Assembly: GCA_018402545.1 (NCBI GenBank)
Contig: JAGYIL010000001.1
Coordinates: 1,550,001 to 1,614,000, forward strand
Source of the DNA: Saccharospirillum sp.
Lineage (GTDB): Bacteria; Pseudomonadota; Gammaproteobacteria; Pseudomonadales; Natronospirillaceae
DNA length: 64,000 bases
Direction: 5' to 3'
A program made the position numbers and the translations under genes. The notes under the pieces are model-generated. The model made no database searches. It was not told the origin of the DNA and worked only from the letters and a program-made list of their open reading frames with translations. Shown here piece by piece: positions 10,233-19,650 of this stretch. Position 1 is the stretch's first letter, and each line of letters opens with the position of its first letter.

Positions 10233-10486
10233 TGTCAGAACCGGTTCGGGTAAAGTTTTTCGCCCGTTTGCGAGAAGAGCTTGGCGTCTCCAGCCTCAAC
10301 ATTCAGGCCGAGGAAGTGCCCGACCTTGATGCACTGCTCGACTGGCTGGTCAAGGCACACCCTCAGTGGCAACCAGCACTGCAGGGGAAGCTGATGACGG
10401 CCGTGAACCAGAACATGACGACGTCCAATACGACGCTTCACGCTGGCGACGAAGTAGCGCTGTTTCCACCAGTTACCGGAGGCTGA
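10232..10486 (+). CDS. moaD: Molybdopterin synthase sulfur carrier subunit
   Basis: Small ubiquitin-like protein that carries the thiocarboxylate sulfur used by MoaE. 84 residues. Seen: 'VRVKFFARLREELG' at the start and the essential C-terminal 'PPVTGG', whose final glycine is adenylylated and sulfurated. I chose ATG at 10232 over the GTG at 10229, because it forms a TGATG junction with moaC. Ends 3 bases before moaE. Confidence 0.94.
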   Translation: MSEPVRVKFFARLREELGVSSLNIQAEEVPDLDALLDWLVKAHPQWQPALQGKLMTAVNQNMTTSNTTLHAGDEVALFPPVTGG

Positions 10487-10489
10487 CCC

Positions 10490-10957
10490 ATGACAGTGAC
10501 GGCCATAAACATACGCGTTGGCCCTGGCGATTTTGACGTTCAGGCGGAATACGATGCACTCTGTTCTCACAATACCGACGACGGCGCCGTGGTGTTCTTT
10601 GTCGGCCGGGTGCGAGATCTGAATGAGGGGGAAGCGGTTCACAGCCTGCATCTGGAGCACTACCCGGGCATGACCGAATCGGTTCTGCAGCAACTGGCAG
10701 AGCAGGCGGCCGGGCGCTGGCCGCTGAACCGGGTGCGCATTGTTCACCGGGTGGGCGATTTGCACCCGTCTGACCAGATTGTCTTTGTTGGTGTCAGCAG
10801 CCCCCACCGGCAGGCAGCGTTTGACGGTGCGGCCTTTGTGATGGACGTTCTGAAAACCGAAGCGCCATTCTGGAAAAAGGAAACCGGACCGGACGGTACC
10901 TCGCGCTGGCTCGATGCGCGACAGAGTGACACCACCCTGGCTGAACGCTGGCGATAG
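10490..10957 (+). CDS. moaE: Molybdopterin synthase catalytic subunit
   Basis: Forms the heterotetramer with MoaD that adds the dithiolene to cPMP. 155 residues (E. coli 150). Seen: 'GAVVFFVGRVRDLNEGE', 'LEHYPGMTE', 'RVRIVHRVGDLHPSDQIVFV' (shortened: 'IVHRVGDLHPSDQ') and the catalytic 'FWKKE'. Last gene of the moa operon; it converges on the acyltransferase gene with only 8 bases between stops. Confidence 0.95.
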   Translation: MTVTAINIRVGPGDFDVQAEYDALCSHNTDDGAVVFFVGRVRDLNEGEAVHSLHLEHYPGMTESVLQQLAEQAAGRWPLNRVRIVHRVGDLHPSDQIVFVGVSSPHRQAAFDGAAFVMDVLKTEAPFWKKETGPDGTSRWLDARQSDTTLAERWR

Positions 10958-10965
10958 ATCACCTG

Positions 10966-11871
10966 TTAATGTGGCCGGTGTTCGGTCAGGCAGGCATCAA
11001 TGAGCCGGTCTTTTCGAACCCAGATGTTCTGTACCCATTCCTGCACTTCCTGGCGAAAGGCGTCGTCATTCTGGTAATCACCCCGGCTGAAGTGTTCAGG
11101 AATGGCGATTTCTTCAACTCTCATAATCACATACTTCATACGCCCGCACAGCAGATCCCAAAACGAGGGAACACCCTGGGGGTAGACGATGGTAACGTTG
11201 GTCAGGGCGCTGAATTTGCTGCCCAGCGCCTTGATGGTAAAGGCGATGCCGCCCGCCTTGGGCCTGAGCAAATGCCGGAATGGGGACTCTTGTTGCTGGT
11301 GTTTGAGCGGTGAAAAGCGGGTGCCTTCCAGAAAATTCACCACACTGGTGGGCATTTCGGAAAACTTTTCGCAGGCGCGTTGTGTGGCCAGCAAATCCTG
11401 GCCGGCTTTCTCCGGGTGTTTCTTCAGGTAGGCTTTGGAGTGTCGCTCCATAAAAGGAAAGTCGAGCGCCCACCAGGCCTGGCCGACCACGGGAATTCGG
11501 GCCATCTGTTTCTTGATGAAAAACTTCAGCAGCGGAATCTTGCGGTGATAGGCCTGGAACAACACAAAAATGTCGGCCCAGGACTGGTGATTGACGGTGA
11601 GCAGATACCAGCCTCTGGCATTGAGCTGGCCCAAACCCTGAATGTCCCAACGGGTTTTTTGCATTCGGCGCATCCACCACAGGATACCGCCCATCCACAG
11701 AGCGGCGATTTCAGTGATGCAGGGATTTACCCAGCGCTGCCCGGCCGGAAACCGAAGTAGCAAGCGCAGCAGTATAAAGACATAAAGAAAGACCCCGAGA
11801 AACAGGGTGTGGCCCAGCAGGGCCAGGGCAGCAACAGCGCCCATCAGATGTGAAGCAATGGCGTGAACCAT
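10966..11871 (-). CDS. yihG: 1-acyl-glycerol-3-phosphate acyltransferase family (YihG-like)
   Basis: Membrane-bound PlsC-superfamily acyltransferase, 301 residues, closely resembling E. coli YihG in length and block order. Seen: two hydrophobic segments in the first 45 residues, the acyltransferase motif I 'NHQSWADIFVL' (NHX4D) near residue 94, and motif III 'FLEGTRF' near residue 189. In E. coli YihG influences the acyl composition of phosphatidic acid. The substrate here is inferred. Monocistronic, convergent with moaE. Confidence 0.88.
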   Translation of the reverse strand: MVHAIASHLMGAVAALALLGHTLFLGVFLYVFILLRLLLRFPAGQRWVNPCITEIAALWMGGILWWMRRMQKTRWDIQGLGQLNARGWYLLTVNHQSWADIFVLFQAYHRKIPLLKFFIKKQMARIPVVGQAWWALDFPFMERHSKAYLKKHPEKAGQDLLATQRACEKFSEMPTSVVNFLEGTRFSPLKHQQQESPFRHLLRPKAGGIAFTIKALGSKFSALTNVTIVYPQGVPSFWDLLCGRMKYVIMRVEEIAIPEHFSRGDYQNDDAFRQEVQEWVQNIWVRKDRLIDACLTEHRPH

Positions 11872-11951
11872 GGAACGACTCGGCTGATCTTTTGGCCGGT
11901 CAGTTTATGAAAATGACACGGCGCTGACAAATCAGCGTCACGCGAGCCGGG

Positions 11952-12698
11952 TCAGAAGGGGGATTCCACTAACAGGTAGCCCTTGCCCCGCACCGTTCGT
12001 ATCGCGTTCTCCAGCCCCAGCTTCTGACGAATGCCGGATACCAGAATGTCCACGGTGCGTGATACCCCATCGTACTCGATGCCGCGCAGCGCTTTCATGA
12101 TGTCATCGCGGCTGTGAATCACGCCGGGCTGATCGTACAGCAGGCACAGCAGGTTGAACTCCGGCTGGGTCAATTCAACATCCCGGCCCTGGCAGGTGAC
12201 TTTGAGATTGCGCTTGTCGACATTGAGCCAGTCGAGCACGGTACCGTCGCTGACGCCCGATGGCGCCTTTATACGCCGGCTACGGCGCAGATGCGCCTTG
12301 ATTCGCGCCAGCAAAACCCGGGGTTCGACGGGTTTGGTCAGGTAGTCGTCGGCACCGAGTTCCAGCCCGAGAATTTCGTCCAGCGATTCACCACGAGCGG
12401 TCAGAAAGAGAATCGGCCCCTGATAAAAACGCTGTATCTGGCGGCAGACTTCCAGGCCATCCTGCCCCGGCAACATGATGTCCAGAATCACCAGGTCTGG
12501 TGCCCAGGCCTGAATGCGGTCCGGTGCCTGAAGGCCGTCGGCGACGGTCTGCACCTCGAACCCTTCGCGGGTGAGGTATTGTCGGGTCAGTTCGCTCAGG
12601 GCGATATCGTCCTCAACCAGAACCAGTCGGCCATAGCTGGCCTGATTTGATTCTGTCTCGTTGCTCGTTGTTGTGTTGCTGGCGTGGCTGAACGTCAT
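11952..12698 (-). CDS. OmpR/RstA-type response regulator of the poly-Asp locus
   Basis: 248 residues. N-terminal receiver domain with the acidic pair in 'LVEDD', phospho-acceptor Asp in 'LVILDIMLPGQDG' and Lys in 'DDYLTKP'. A C-terminal winged helix includes 'RTVDILVSGIRQKLG' and 'IRTVRGKGYLL'. All catalytic residues are present. I set the start at 12698 because AGGAAG lies 8 bases upstream; a longer frame to 12743 would overlap the preceding gene. It is the last gene of a four-gene operon, and its presumed kinase is the first (14230-15771). Closest family appearance is RstA; the target genes are unknown but probably include the divergent poly-Asp lipoprotein. Confidence 0.93.
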   Translation of the reverse strand: MTFSHASNTTTSNETESNQASYGRLVLVEDDIALSELTRQYLTREGFEVQTVADGLQAPDRIQAWAPDLVILDIMLPGQDGLEVCRQIQRFYQGPILFLTARGESLDEILGLELGADDYLTKPVEPRVLLARIKAHLRRSRRIKAPSGVSDGTVLDWLNVDKRNLKVTCQGRDVELTQPEFNLLCLLYDQPGVIHSRDDIMKALRGIEYDGVSRTVDILVSGIRQKLGLENAIRTVRGKGYLLVESPF

Positions 12699-12708
12699 GG
12701 TTGGCTTC

Positions 12709-13776
12709 CTAGGGGGTCCATCGCAGGCTAATAGATGCAGCATAGCCCAGTGGATCGCTCTCAGTCAGGTCGGTTAGGTCAAATCTCAGGCGCAGGCGCC
12801 ATTCCGGTGCGACCTGCCAGATGATGCGGTTTTCCAGGCCTATCCGGTCACGGGTTAGCGATTGCACCAGGTTGAACTCAGTCTCCCAGGTAGTGAAGTC
12901 ACTGTTCAGTCCAAAACCCAGGTCGTGGTCAGTGGTGTTGCCGGCGTCGAGTCTGCGGTGTTCGCCCTCCCAGAATATGCTCGCCCGACTGCGGGTGCCC
13001 ATAGCCGTTGAGACTGCAACGAGACTGTCGCTGTTGAGTCCCTTGCCGTGCCAGAACTGATCGTGAGCCAGGCGTACCCGAAAATCTCCCAGGCTTTGTG
13101 CGTAGGTGGCACGGCCTAGCCACCCGTCCAGGGTGTCGTCGTGTTGCAAACCCAGAGTCAGTTGTAAAATAGCGTTGGGGTTGCGTACCGAGAGACCGCC
13201 TTCCAGGCGCCCTAGCCAGGGCGAGTCGGATCTCTGCGGGTAGTGGCGGGATAGCGCCGTCAATTGTATCAACGGCCGGAGTGTGTAGGATTGCTGGGCG
13301 GAATAGAACACGGTCTTTGGCAGTCGTAACTGCGCCTGGCCACCAAGCTGTCCGTAGCGGCTGCCTGTCTGCTCACTTTGTCCGGCACTGAGTTCCAGGT
13401 AACTGCTGAACTGATAGTCGCTCACGGCCTGGGCTTCTTGCGCCTGAAGCAGCAACACTTGCGTATTGATGCGTACCCGAACCGGCAGATCCGGATCGGC
13501 CAGCACTTCATTCAAATACTGTTCGGCGATGTCTGGCTGATTGAGTTGCAGGTAAAGTACTGCCAGTTCCAACTTCAGGCGCGAAGCGGTTGGGTTCTGG
13601 TTGTGTAGTGCTTCCAGGTCGATGACAGCCTGGACGACATTGCCTTCCGCCTGACGCTGTTGAATTGCAGTCAGCTCTTCCGACCAGTCGGTCTCGGCGA
13701 TAGCGGATACCGGAAGCAACGTGACCAGCAAGAGACCCCAGCGCAATAGCTGGCACGGTGACGGTGCTTTACTCAT
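12709..13776 (-). CDS. Exported TPR / outer-membrane beta-barrel protein
   Basis: 355 residues from the ATG at 13776. Seen: a signal peptide ('LLRWGLLLVTLLPVSAIA', cleavage near residue 27), then about 110 residues of TPR-like helices ('LELAVLYLQLNQPDIAEQYL'). The remaining 220 residues are alternating polar/hydrophobic strands with many aromatic ends, finishing in '...LRWTP'. This is the look of a small outer-membrane barrel with a periplasmic TPR arm. The architecture recalls Slam/DUF560 surface-lipoprotein translocators, but it is shorter and I cannot confirm membership. It overlaps the upstream poly-Asp gene by 8 bases and has no clear ribosome site, suggesting coupling. An export or assembly role for the neighbouring acidic proteins is possible. 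Confidence 0.75.
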   Translation of the reverse strand: MSKAPSPCQLLRWGLLLVTLLPVSAIAETDWSEELTAIQQRQAEGNVVQAVIDLEALHNQNPTASRLKLELAVLYLQLNQPDIAEQYLNEVLADPDLPVRVRINTQVLLLQAQEAQAVSDYQFSSYLELSAGQSEQTGSRYGQLGGQAQLRLPKTVFYSAQQSYTLRPLIQLTALSRHYPQRSDSPWLGRLEGGLSVRNPNAILQLTLGLQHDDTLDGWLGRATYAQSLGDFRVRLAHDQFWHGKGLNSDSLVAVSTAMGTRSRASIFWEGEHRRLDAGNTTDHDLGFGLNSDFTTWETEFNLVQSLTRDRIGLENRIIWQVAPEWRLRLRFDLTDLTESDPLGYAASISLRWTP

Positions 13777-14233
13777 AGTCATCATCGTCATCATCGTCGT
13801 CGAAATCGTCGTCATCGTCATCGTCATCGTCGTCATCGAAATCATCGTCATCATCTAAGTCACTGTCGACAGAGCCGTTCGTATCATCCAGAGATTCATA
13901 CCAGGCCTCGAACTGGTCATCAGTCCAGTTTTCTGGCAGAGACAACAGGATATCGAGCGAAAGCGACTGCCGGTCGCGGGGATCTAGCTGGCTCAGCCAA
14001 CGCTCCAGCAATCGTTCCTGATTGGAGGCGGACACACCCGCCCGATCGGCAATTAGTTGATCAAGCTGTCGCGACAAGTCTTCCAGCGATCGAACGTCGT
14101 TTTGAGATTCAAGCAGGTTGTCCGGCAGGTCGTCCCATTCGCCCCATTCATTGGCGTGTACCGCTCCTACGGTCAATGACAGGCATAGCCATGCCTTAAG
14201 TACCGGGCGGTGCAAATACCCTTGCCCCATCAT
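13769..14233 (-). CDS. Secreted protein with poly-aspartate tail
   Basis: 154 residues. A signal peptide ('LKAWLCLSLTVGAVHA') is followed by an acidic alpha-helical middle with 'SQLDPRDRQSLSLDILLSLPEN'-type helices ('LPENWTDDQFEAWYESL'). The last 30 residues are almost only Asp, broken by Phe at two places and ending in Tyr-Glu. The tail is encoded by GAY repeats at about 13775-13858. No known domain was recognised. The ATG overlaps the kinase stop (ATGA). A poly-Asp tail suggests binding of divalent cations or a basic surface; this is inference. A second poly-Asp protein lies on the other side of the kinase gene. Confidence 0.78.
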   Translation of the reverse strand: MMGQGYLHRPVLKAWLCLSLTVGAVHANEWGEWDDLPDNLLESQNDVRSLEDLSRQLDQLIADRAGVSASNQERLLERWLSQLDPRDRQSLSLDILLSLPENWTDDQFEAWYESLDDTNGSVDSDLDDDDDFDDDDDDDDDDDFDDDDDDDDYE

Positions 14234-15771
14234 GTGGTTACCCCTGGCTCAGCCTGGAGCACGGGTAACTCGACCCTTACCAGAGCGCCTCCCAGTGAGC
14301 TTCGTCCCAGTGTGATCGTTCCCCCATAGTAGCGAACCAGTGTATCAACCAGGGTTAACCCCATGCCGTGTCCGTTGTGGTTCAAATTACGCGCCTTGTC
14401 ACCCCGGGTGAATGGTTTAATGGCATGGTCAAGGCTAAGCCCCCTAAAACCCGGGCCGTTATCTGCCACGGTTAAAATCAACCTGTTGGATTGGGCCATC
14501 AGGGTAACCTGAGTTTCACCCCCTCCGTATTGAATCGCATTGCTGATCAGATTCCGGCACAGGCGTCGCCAGTGATGAGCGGCCATGCTAGCCCGGTTTA
14601 TTGCGTCCAGCGACAGCTTAATATTCACTTTGTCCGGCTGCATGCGATTGACCAGGGTGCTTAACTCATCGCTGACAAAGCAATAGGCCGCCTCACTCTC
14701 CTGAAGGCCCCCGGGGCTGTGCTGGCTCAACTGGTGATACAGTAACAACTCGTCAATCAATTGATTGAGTTCGCGTACATCGTTTTGCAATTGTTCTGTC
14801 AGGGGGGATTCCGGGTCCAGCATGGCAAGTGCGAACTGCATCCTGGCCAGAGGAGTCTTCAGGTCATGGGAGACGGCCTGGTTGAGTTGCTGGCTTTGTT
14901 CGGCCAGCTCAATCAATCGTTGCGCCATGGTCTGGATGTGTCGCCACATGTCGCTCAGTGCATCGTCGTTTTGGGCAGGTAAAGCGGGCGCACTGCCGGT
15001 GGCCGCAATGCTGTCGATGGCCTGGTTCATTCTGGTCAGTCTATGGTGCAATGGACGCAGAACACACCAGAGTGCAAGCGCCGTTACGCACAGGAAGCCG
15101 ACCAGTACAAGCAGGGTCATATTGGGTGTCAGCCAGACAAACTCCTGAAAAGGTCCCAGTCTAAGCGCTTGTTCGGAGCCTGCCGGAACATAAACAAAAA
15201 ACTGCTTGAGGGAATTGTTTCGGTCAACCACAACCTGACCGCTGTCGAGTTCTCGCTCCAGTACAAAACCAAGGCCCTCGTTGCGCCAACCCAGTCGTCG
15301 TATTTCCATGTCGAGACTGGCGTTGAGTTCTGCCAGGCGCTGCTCCCGCTGGGATGCAGACACCAGAGAGAGCTCGTTGGTGACCAGCAAGCCAAGGCCC
15401 GTAGCCAGGTGCTCCCAGTCAGAAACCATGACACTGACGGCCTGTTGCTCGCTGAGCGGGTGAGTAAACATCGTGGTTTCACTGGCCCAGTCCGTATTTA
15501 GATAAGCCGGCTCCTGAATTGGCCCTCCGGTGCTTTTCCAGTTGGCGCCGGTCAGAGTGGACACGAGCTCTAGCCAGGACTGGCGTCGTTCCTCACCGTC
15601 CTGGCGCTGATAACCCTGCTGCACCAACCCAGCAGTGGACATCAGCAACGGGTCGGAGAACTGCTTGAACCGATACTCATTGAGCGCAATGGCGAAAAAA
15701 TAAACAGCCAGGCCAGCAGATAGCAGGATTGCAACCCAGGTAATGTAGATTCTGGCAAATATCGAAAACAT
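14230..15771 (-). CDS. Sensor histidine kinase of the poly-Asp locus
   Basis: 513 residues. TM1 about residues 8-30, a periplasmic region of roughly 180 residues with no recognised fold, TM2 near 'LLVLVGFLCVTALALW', then HAMP, HisKA with phospho-His in 'AVSHDLKTPLARMQ', and HATPase with N-box 'NLISNAIQYG', G1 'ADNGPGF' and G2 'GHGMGLTLV'. All catalytic motifs are intact. I placed the start at 15771, preceded by AGAGGG at 6 bases, rather than 15846. First gene of the operon kinase - poly-Asp protein - TPR barrel - regulator; interrupting a kinase/regulator pair with two envelope genes is unusual. Confidence 0.9.
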   Translation of the reverse strand: MFSIFARIYITWVAILLSAGLAVYFFAIALNEYRFKQFSDPLLMSTAGLVQQGYQRQDGEERRQSWLELVSTLTGANWKSTGGPIQEPAYLNTDWASETTMFTHPLSEQQAVSVMVSDWEHLATGLGLLVTNELSLVSASQREQRLAELNASLDMEIRRLGWRNEGLGFVLERELDSGQVVVDRNNSLKQFFVYVPAGSEQALRLGPFQEFVWLTPNMTLLVLVGFLCVTALALWCVLRPLHHRLTRMNQAIDSIAATGSAPALPAQNDDALSDMWRHIQTMAQRLIELAEQSQQLNQAVSHDLKTPLARMQFALAMLDPESPLTEQLQNDVRELNQLIDELLLYHQLSQHSPGGLQESEAAYCFVSDELSTLVNRMQPDKVNIKLSLDAINRASMAAHHWRRLCRNLISNAIQYGGGETQVTLMAQSNRLILTVADNGPGFRGLSLDHAIKPFTRGDKARNLNHNGHGMGLTLVDTLVRYYGGTITLGRSSLGGALVRVELPVLQAEPGVTT

Positions 15772-15954
15772 CAAAAGCCCTCTGTCTACCCCCACTATAT
15801 CGGCCTTGAACCCGGCTGAAAACGCTTGCCAACAATACCGGAACACTAATGAAACATGCCTTACAAATCTGGCGGGTAGACTTCAATTCGAGTCAACGCC
15901 GCTCAAAGGGCGTTACAGTGAATGTGATTAGATGACAGTCAAGAGGTGACAGTG

Positions 15955-16983
<1,029 letters not shown>

Positions 16984-17017
16984 TCGTCAATACTGAGTAC
17001 TACCCGTAAAACCCGTT

Positions 17018-17044
17018 GGCCAGACATTGTCTGGCCTTTTTTTT
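17018..17044 (+). terminator. Intrinsic terminator after poly-Asp lipoprotein
   Basis: Stem ggccagac / gtctggcc (17018-17025 with 17029-17036), loop att, then eight T (17037-17044). The T-run reaches the stop codon of the convergent OmpA-family gene. Confidence 0.92.
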
Positions 17045-18362
17045 AACGGTTGGTTAGCTTTATTTCAATACGGCGATTGTTCTGAAAGGCTTCTGCAGTG
17101 AAGGCCGGATCGACCGGGTGATGCTCGCCAAAGCCCGCAGCCGCCATGCGGTTCTGATCGATACCCTGTTGTGCCAGGTAACGCACCACCGACACCGCCC
17201 GGGCCGTTGATAGCTCCCAGTTGGATGGAAAACGCTCGGTGCTGATTGGGCGCTGATCAGTATGGCCATCGATGCGCAGTATCCAGTTGATATCATCGGG
17301 TATGTCGGCGGCGATTTCCTCGAAAATATCGGCCAACTTGTCGAGCTCACCCTGGCCGGCAACACCCAGTGTCGCCGACGCCGATTCGAAAAACAGCTCG
17401 GAAGGCAGCAGAAAGCGATCGCCCTCAATCCGGATATTGGGGTTATTGGCCAGCGCCTGACGCAGGCGACCAAAGAAATCGGACCGGTATTGTTCGAGTT
17501 CGTTGACCCGCTGTGCCAGTGCCGAATTCAATCGCTCACCCAGATCGGCCAGCAAAATCTCCTGCTCGGCAGTTAATTCCTGTTCCAGCGCCAGGGCGGT
17601 GCTGATCTGGTTGAGTTGGGCTTGCAGGGCATCGATTTGCTGACTCAAGCGGTCAATTTCTGCCTGAGCCCGGGCCGACAGGCGTTTTTCTTCCTCCAGG
17701 GCTTCTTCGCCTTCGCTGGCAATGGCGACCAGGTCTTCAATACGCAGTTCCTGTTCTTCGATCTCGCGCTGGGCGAGCAGGGTGCGTTCTTCTTCGGTCG
17801 CCAGCCGGGCTTCCAGAGCCTGGCTGCGATCGCGCAGTGAACCAACCAGCTCATCCCGGGCGGCCAGCTCGAACTCCAGCTGATCAACGGTTTCCTCGCT
17901 CTGGTTCAGGCGGGTTACCAGGCCGGCAATTTCCTGTTCCAGTTCGGCCCGCAACTCGCGCAGGGTCACGATATCCTGCTGCAGTGCGGCTTTTTCCCGT
18001 AACTGAACTTCAATGGTTTCCCGGTCGGTCTCGATGGTTTCTTCAAGCGCGGTCACCTGTTCTTCCAGGCCCGCCTGGCGTTGCAGGCTCTGGTTGTACT
18101 GGGCGCGCAAAGAGACCAGGCGTTCGTTCAACGCTTCATTGCTTTCTTCCTGAAGGCGCAGGGCATTGCTGATTTCAGCCAGGCGGGCATTGAGCCGGTT
18201 CAGCTCGGCATCCCGGTCCGAGACCGTTTCAGCCAGAAACACCTGCGCCAGCGTGAAAATCAGCAACATGAAGATGACCAGCAACAGCAGCGCCGACAGG
18301 GCGTCGACGTAGCCGGGCCAGACATTGACGGTGGATTGAGCGCGTCTGCGACTGCCTAACAT
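17043..18362 (-). CDS. MotB/OmpA-family protein with long coiled coil
   Basis: 439 residues. One N-terminal membrane helix ('DALSALLLLVIFMLLIFTLAQVF', quoted: 'LLLLVIFMLLIFTLAQ') is preceded by 'GYVD', which resembles the ion-binding Asp region of MotB. It is followed by about 240 residues of heptad-rich coiled coil (residues 45-285). A C-terminal OmpA-like peptidoglycan-binding domain has 'IDGHTDQRPI' and 'NWELSTARAVSVVRYL'. It is paired with the MotA/TolQ-like gene 14 bases upstream. No flagellar genes are nearby. The pair probably forms a proton- or sodium-driven stator-like complex of unknown output. Confidence 0.85.
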   Translation of the reverse strand: MLGSRRRAQSTVNVWPGYVDALSALLLLVIFMLLIFTLAQVFLAETVSDRDAELNRLNARLAEISNALRLQEESNEALNERLVSLRAQYNQSLQRQAGLEEQVTALEETIETDRETIEVQLREKAALQQDIVTLRELRAELEQEIAGLVTRLNQSEETVDQLEFELAARDELVGSLRDRSQALEARLATEEERTLLAQREIEEQELRIEDLVAIASEGEEALEEEKRLSARAQAEIDRLSQQIDALQAQLNQISTALALEQELTAEQEILLADLGERLNSALAQRVNELEQYRSDFFGRLRQALANNPNIRIEGDRFLLPSELFFESASATLGVAGQGELDKLADIFEEIAADIPDDINWILRIDGHTDQRPISTERFPSNWELSTARAVSVVRYLAQQGIDQNRMAAAGFGEHHPVDPAFTAEAFQNNRRIEIKLTNR

Positions 18363-18376
18363 CAGCGGGGCTCCGT

Positions 18377-19210
18377 TCAGTCGTCGTCAGAAAAACCCAG
18401 CTTTTCTTTCAGCTGGCGATTTTCTTCTTCGAGGATCAGGAGTTCTTCGGCCAGTTCCTCACGGGCTTTCTGGGTCCGCGGCAGGCCGGGCTCTTCGGTC
18501 AGGTCGCGCGCGTCGATCAGGTTGGTCAGGCCTGTCAGCCATTCTTCGAGACTGTCATAAAACCGGTTCTGTGCATGACCGGCCTGAATATCCAGAAAGC
18601 CCAGTACCAGCGAACCGCCCAGACCGAGCAGGGATGAGCTGAACGCCGTACCCATGCCATCCAGGGGGCGCAACAGGCCGGCCTGGAGCTCGCCAAAGAC
18701 CTGCTCAAAATCCTGATTGCCGATATCGAGGTTGATGATTACCCGGCCCACCGCTTCAATAGTGCCCAGCAGACCCCAGAAGGTACCCAGCAGCCCCAGA
18801 AACACCAGTAGGCTGATCATGTAGCGGGAAATCTCGCGTGATTCATCGAGTCGTGAGCGAATGCCATCGAGCACGGTGCGCAGCGACATGGCCGACAGGG
18901 TAAAGCGGTCGCGCTTGAAGTCTTCACCCAACTGACGCGCCAGCGGCTTCAGCAGGCGCGGCTCCTGCTTGACAGACAAGCCGCTGCGGCCGGTTCGAAA
19001 CAGGGCAATCCACTGCAATTCAGGGCGCAGAATCAGTACCTGACGGTAGGTCAGGCCAATACCTATCAGCAAGACGGCCAGAATGAGGGCATTAAAGACC
19101 CAGTTGGCCATAAAGGCTGATTTGAGAGGTTCATAAATCAGAGCACAGACGGTGGCAACGATCAGCAGGTAGACCGTCATCCAGAAAAGGGTATGTTTGG
19201 GGTTGCTCAT
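18377..19210 (-). CDS. MotA/TolQ/ExbB-like ion channel protein
   Basis: 277 residues. Two N-terminal membrane helices ('TLFWMTVYLLIVATVCALI', 'VFNALILAVLLIGIGLTY'), a cytoplasmic stretch with 'FTLSAMSLRTVLDGIRSRLDE', two further helices ('LLVFLGLLGTFWGLLGTI' and 'GTAFSSSLLGLGGSLVLGFL') carrying the MotA/TolQ channel signature, and an acidic coiled-coil tail. The start is at 19210, with GGAG 7 bases upstream. Operon with the MotB/OmpA-like partner. Similar pairs form the ZorAB motor of the Zorya phage-defence system, but no zorC/D/E genes are present. Confidence 0.85.
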   Translation of the reverse strand: MSNPKHTLFWMTVYLLIVATVCALIYEPLKSAFMANWVFNALILAVLLIGIGLTYRQVLILRPELQWIALFRTGRSGLSVKQEPRLLKPLARQLGEDFKRDRFTLSAMSLRTVLDGIRSRLDESREISRYMISLLVFLGLLGTFWGLLGTIEAVGRVIINLDIGNQDFEQVFGELQAGLLRPLDGMGTAFSSSLLGLGGSLVLGFLDIQAGHAQNRFYDSLEEWLTGLTNLIDARDLTEEPGLPRTQKAREELAEELLILEEENRQLKEKLGFSDDD

Positions 19211-19410
19211 GAACACTCCTAGATGCGACATCAGACGGACGGAAAGTACCTTAGCACACTGTTCTTAACGTTGTCCTACCGACTTTCTGCCTGATATTCG
19301 GTTTGAGTTTTTGATGGCCTGTTACCACACTGTTCCGGGAATCCGCTTTGATGGGTGACGGGTTCGGCTACCTAATACGGAGGTTGGTTCTGCTTGGTAG
19401 GAATGAGTGC

Positions 19411-19523
19411 GTGCAGGCCACCGGGTAGGCTTATCCGGGGTCGGCGTGAACCCATCCATGGGGCCTAGACCGCAGCATCCTTGCTGCGGAGTTCCCCGGA
19501 TAAGCCTACCCGGCAGCCTGCAC
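19411..19523 (+). repeat. Structured repeat element, copy 1
   Basis: Arms 19411-19418 with 19516-19523 and 19421-19440 with 19494-19513 pair perfectly (8 + 20 base pairs, split by a 2x2 internal loop). The 53-base core (19441-19493) contains two smaller hairpins: cccatccatggg, and ccgcagca..tgctgcgg. A second copy on the other strand at 44485-44596 has a core matching at 48 of 53 positions but different arms. It sits in the 440-base gap between the MotA-like gene and glpK. No open frame is inside. Confidence 0.85.
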
Positions 19524-19572
19524 TTGATTTTCGCAACACCTATATCTAGGCAGAAAGCACAGAAAAACACTT

Positions 19573-19614
19573 TAAAGTTCGTTTATGCGCGGATAAACTT
19601 CATTATCGAACAAA
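19573..19614 (+). promoter_or_regulatory. Possible GlpR-type operator before glpK
   Basis: The stretch contains gttcgtttat and ataaac/atcgaac half-sites (gttcg near 19577 and cgaac near 19608), reminiscent of the GlpR consensus built on TTCG/CGAA half-sites. It is 40-75 bases before the glpK ATG. Weak evidence; no glpR gene is in the window. Confidence 0.3.
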
Positions 19615-19650
19615 AAAGAAAATAACGGCGTTACAGAATCCGGGGTTCTT

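Noticed and set aside
13777-13854. N-terminal Met-Thr-rich extension of the TPR/barrel protein
   Set aside because: It is the poly-Asp repeat of the upstream gene read in another frame; the signal peptide begins at the ATG at 13776.
17043-19210. Zorya phage-defence system (ZorA/ZorB look-alikes)
   Set aside because: Only the motor-like pair is present; genes on both sides are a poly-Asp lipoprotein and glpK, with no ZorC, ZorD or ZorE candidate.
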